13,556 bases of DNA. Source: Synergistaceae bacterium UBA5827 (GTDB lineage Bacteria > Synergistota > Synergistia > Synergistales > 79-D21). The stretch spans positions 210 to 13,765 of the forward strand of contig DJHE01000005.1 in assembly GCA_002432945.1 (NCBI GenBank), in the 5' to 3' direction. The position numbers and the translations under genes were made by a program. Shown in pieces: positions 12,852 through 13,556 of the stretch (its first letter is position 1; every line of letters starts with the position of its first letter). The notes below the pieces were generated by a model, which did not search any database, had not been told where the DNA came from, and saw only the letters and a program-made list of their open reading frames with translations.

Positions 12852-13556
12852 ATGTCCCTTTTCGTCAAGGCCAAGGGAAAAAAGCTTTACGAAGAAGTGA
12901 TGGCCCAGATAAGGGAAGTCATCATCAACGGCCAGCTGGCCGCAGGTGACTTGCTGCCCCCGGAAGGGGAACTCGCGGGCAGCCTGGGCGTAAGCCGGAC
13001 CACCATACGAGAAGCCCTTCGTGCCCTGGAGATCCTCGGCATCCTCGAGACCCGGAGGGGAGTCGGGACCGTCGTAAGATCGATCACGGCCAAGGAAGTC
13101 ATGGAAAAGATCGGGATAGTCCTTGCGGATATCAACGATGTTTTGTTGAAGGTTACGGAGGTTCGGGCCATTATCGAGCCCGAGGTCGCCAGGCTCGCCG
13201 CCCGGCGCTGCGACCGGAAATGCGCGGAAGAGATGCAAAAGGCGCTGGCAATGATCGAAAAGGACATCGACAGCGGCGGGACCGGGAACGAAGGCGCGGT
13301 GATTTTCCACAAGGTGATCTGCGATTCCATCGACAACGAGATATTGAGCCACTTTGTCTCGGAAATCCTGGAAATCGAGAAGAAGAGCCGGGAAGTAACC
13401 CTGCAGGTGCCGGGGAGAAGGCACAAGTCCCTGAGGGAGCACGAGGAGATCTGCGAGGCGATAATCGCGAAGGATGCAGGCAAGGCCGCGGACTTGATGA
13501 AGAGGCATATCGACAACGTGCACCTGGTGCTGAAGAGTATCCGTCAGGACAAGGCT
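12852..13556 (+). CDS. Second GntR-family regulator, FadR (FCD) subfamily (3' end outside window)
   Basis: The frame is open from ATG 12852 to the last base, 235 residues without a stop, so the gene is nearly complete but its end is not seen. It begins MSLFVKAKGKKLYEEVMAQI; the winged helix includes LPPEGELAGSLGVSRTTIREALRALE (about 35-60), and the FCD domain shows His153 (IFHKVI), His197 (REHEEI) and His219 (KRHIDNV). It is clearly a paralogue of the regulator at 5947, aligned end to end with the same FCD histidines. GGTGAG just upstream is a modest ribosome binding site. Its position after the AOR gene suggests it regulates that gene or genes beyond the window. The T.GT...AC.A palindrome is not found in the gap in front of it. 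Confidence 0.9.
   Translation, partial: MSLFVKAKGKKLYEEVMAQIREVIINGQLAAGDLLPPEGELAGSLGVSRTTIREALRALEILGILETRRGVGTVVRSITAKEVMEKIGIVLADINDVLLKVTEVRAIIEPEVARLAARRCDRKCAEEMQKALAMIEKDIDSGGTGNEGAVIFHKVICDSIDNEILSHFVSEILEIEKKSREVTLQVPGRRHKSLREHEEICEAIIAKDAGKAADLMKRHIDNVHLVLKSIRQDKA

Noticed and set aside
12825..13523. 232-codon - strand frame at the right end
   Set aside because: The + strand here is a clear FadR-type GntR regulator, paralogous to the one at 5947.
1..13556. CRISPR arrays, insertion sequences, tRNA or rRNA genes
   Set aside because: No regularly spaced repeats, transposase-like proteins, or tRNA/rRNA features were seen; coding density is high and every gap is under 200 bases.

Overview
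The window looks like catabolic DNA from an anaerobic, selenocysteine-using bacterium. It carries a tungsten/iron-sulfur aldehyde oxidoreductase of the AOR family, an iron-type alcohol dehydrogenase, a standalone fumarate-reductase-like flavoprotein, and a peroxiredoxin-like gene whose active-site cysteine codon is an in-frame TGA followed by a good bacterial SECIS hairpin. AGGAGG-type ribosome binding sites, a CitA/DcuS-type two-component pair and two FadR-type GntR regulators fit the anaerobic Firmicutes (Peptococcaceae-like Clostridia). Synergistota or another anaerobic phylum is possible, and the sequence alone does not settle the lineage.

Layout. (1) 1-1254: 3' part of an MmgE/PrpD-family gene on +. 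(2) 1256-1305: a perfect 50-bp palindrome, probably a bidirectional terminator, between this gene and a convergent gene. (3) 1314-1958 on -: a selenoprotein of the peroxiredoxin-like (AhpC/TSA) family that simple gene calling would split into two ORFs. (4) 2073-5821 on +: a tight operon of sensor kinase, response regulator and FAD-dependent fumarate-reductase-like oxidoreductase. (5) 5947-6633: FadR-type GntR regulator. (6) 6753-8096: fumarase/aspartase-superfamily lyase. (7) 8266-11060: a 27-residue membrane peptide, a sodium:solute symporter and an iron-type alcohol dehydrogenase, closed by a strong terminator at 11071-11100. (8) 11127-12824: AOR-family enzyme, followed at 12852 by a second FadR-type GntR regulator that runs off the window.

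How the genes may work together. The regulator at 5947 probably controls its neighbours: the same 11-bp palindrome (TTGTATGACAA) lies over the -35 box of the lyase promoter at 6654-6666 and, in inverse orientation, at the expected start site of the symporter promoter at 8217-8229. It fits the FadR-subfamily operator pattern (T.GT...AC.A). This ties lyase, small peptide, symporter and alcohol dehydrogenase into one likely regulon for uptake and oxidation of an organic substrate. Alcohol dehydrogenase and AOR together suggest an alcohol/aldehyde/acid interconversion. A C4-dicarboxylate-like sensor, a fumarate-reductase-like flavoenzyme and a lyase family that often releases fumarate suggest that fumarate or a related unsaturated acid links the two halves. 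The actual substrate cannot be read from the sequence.
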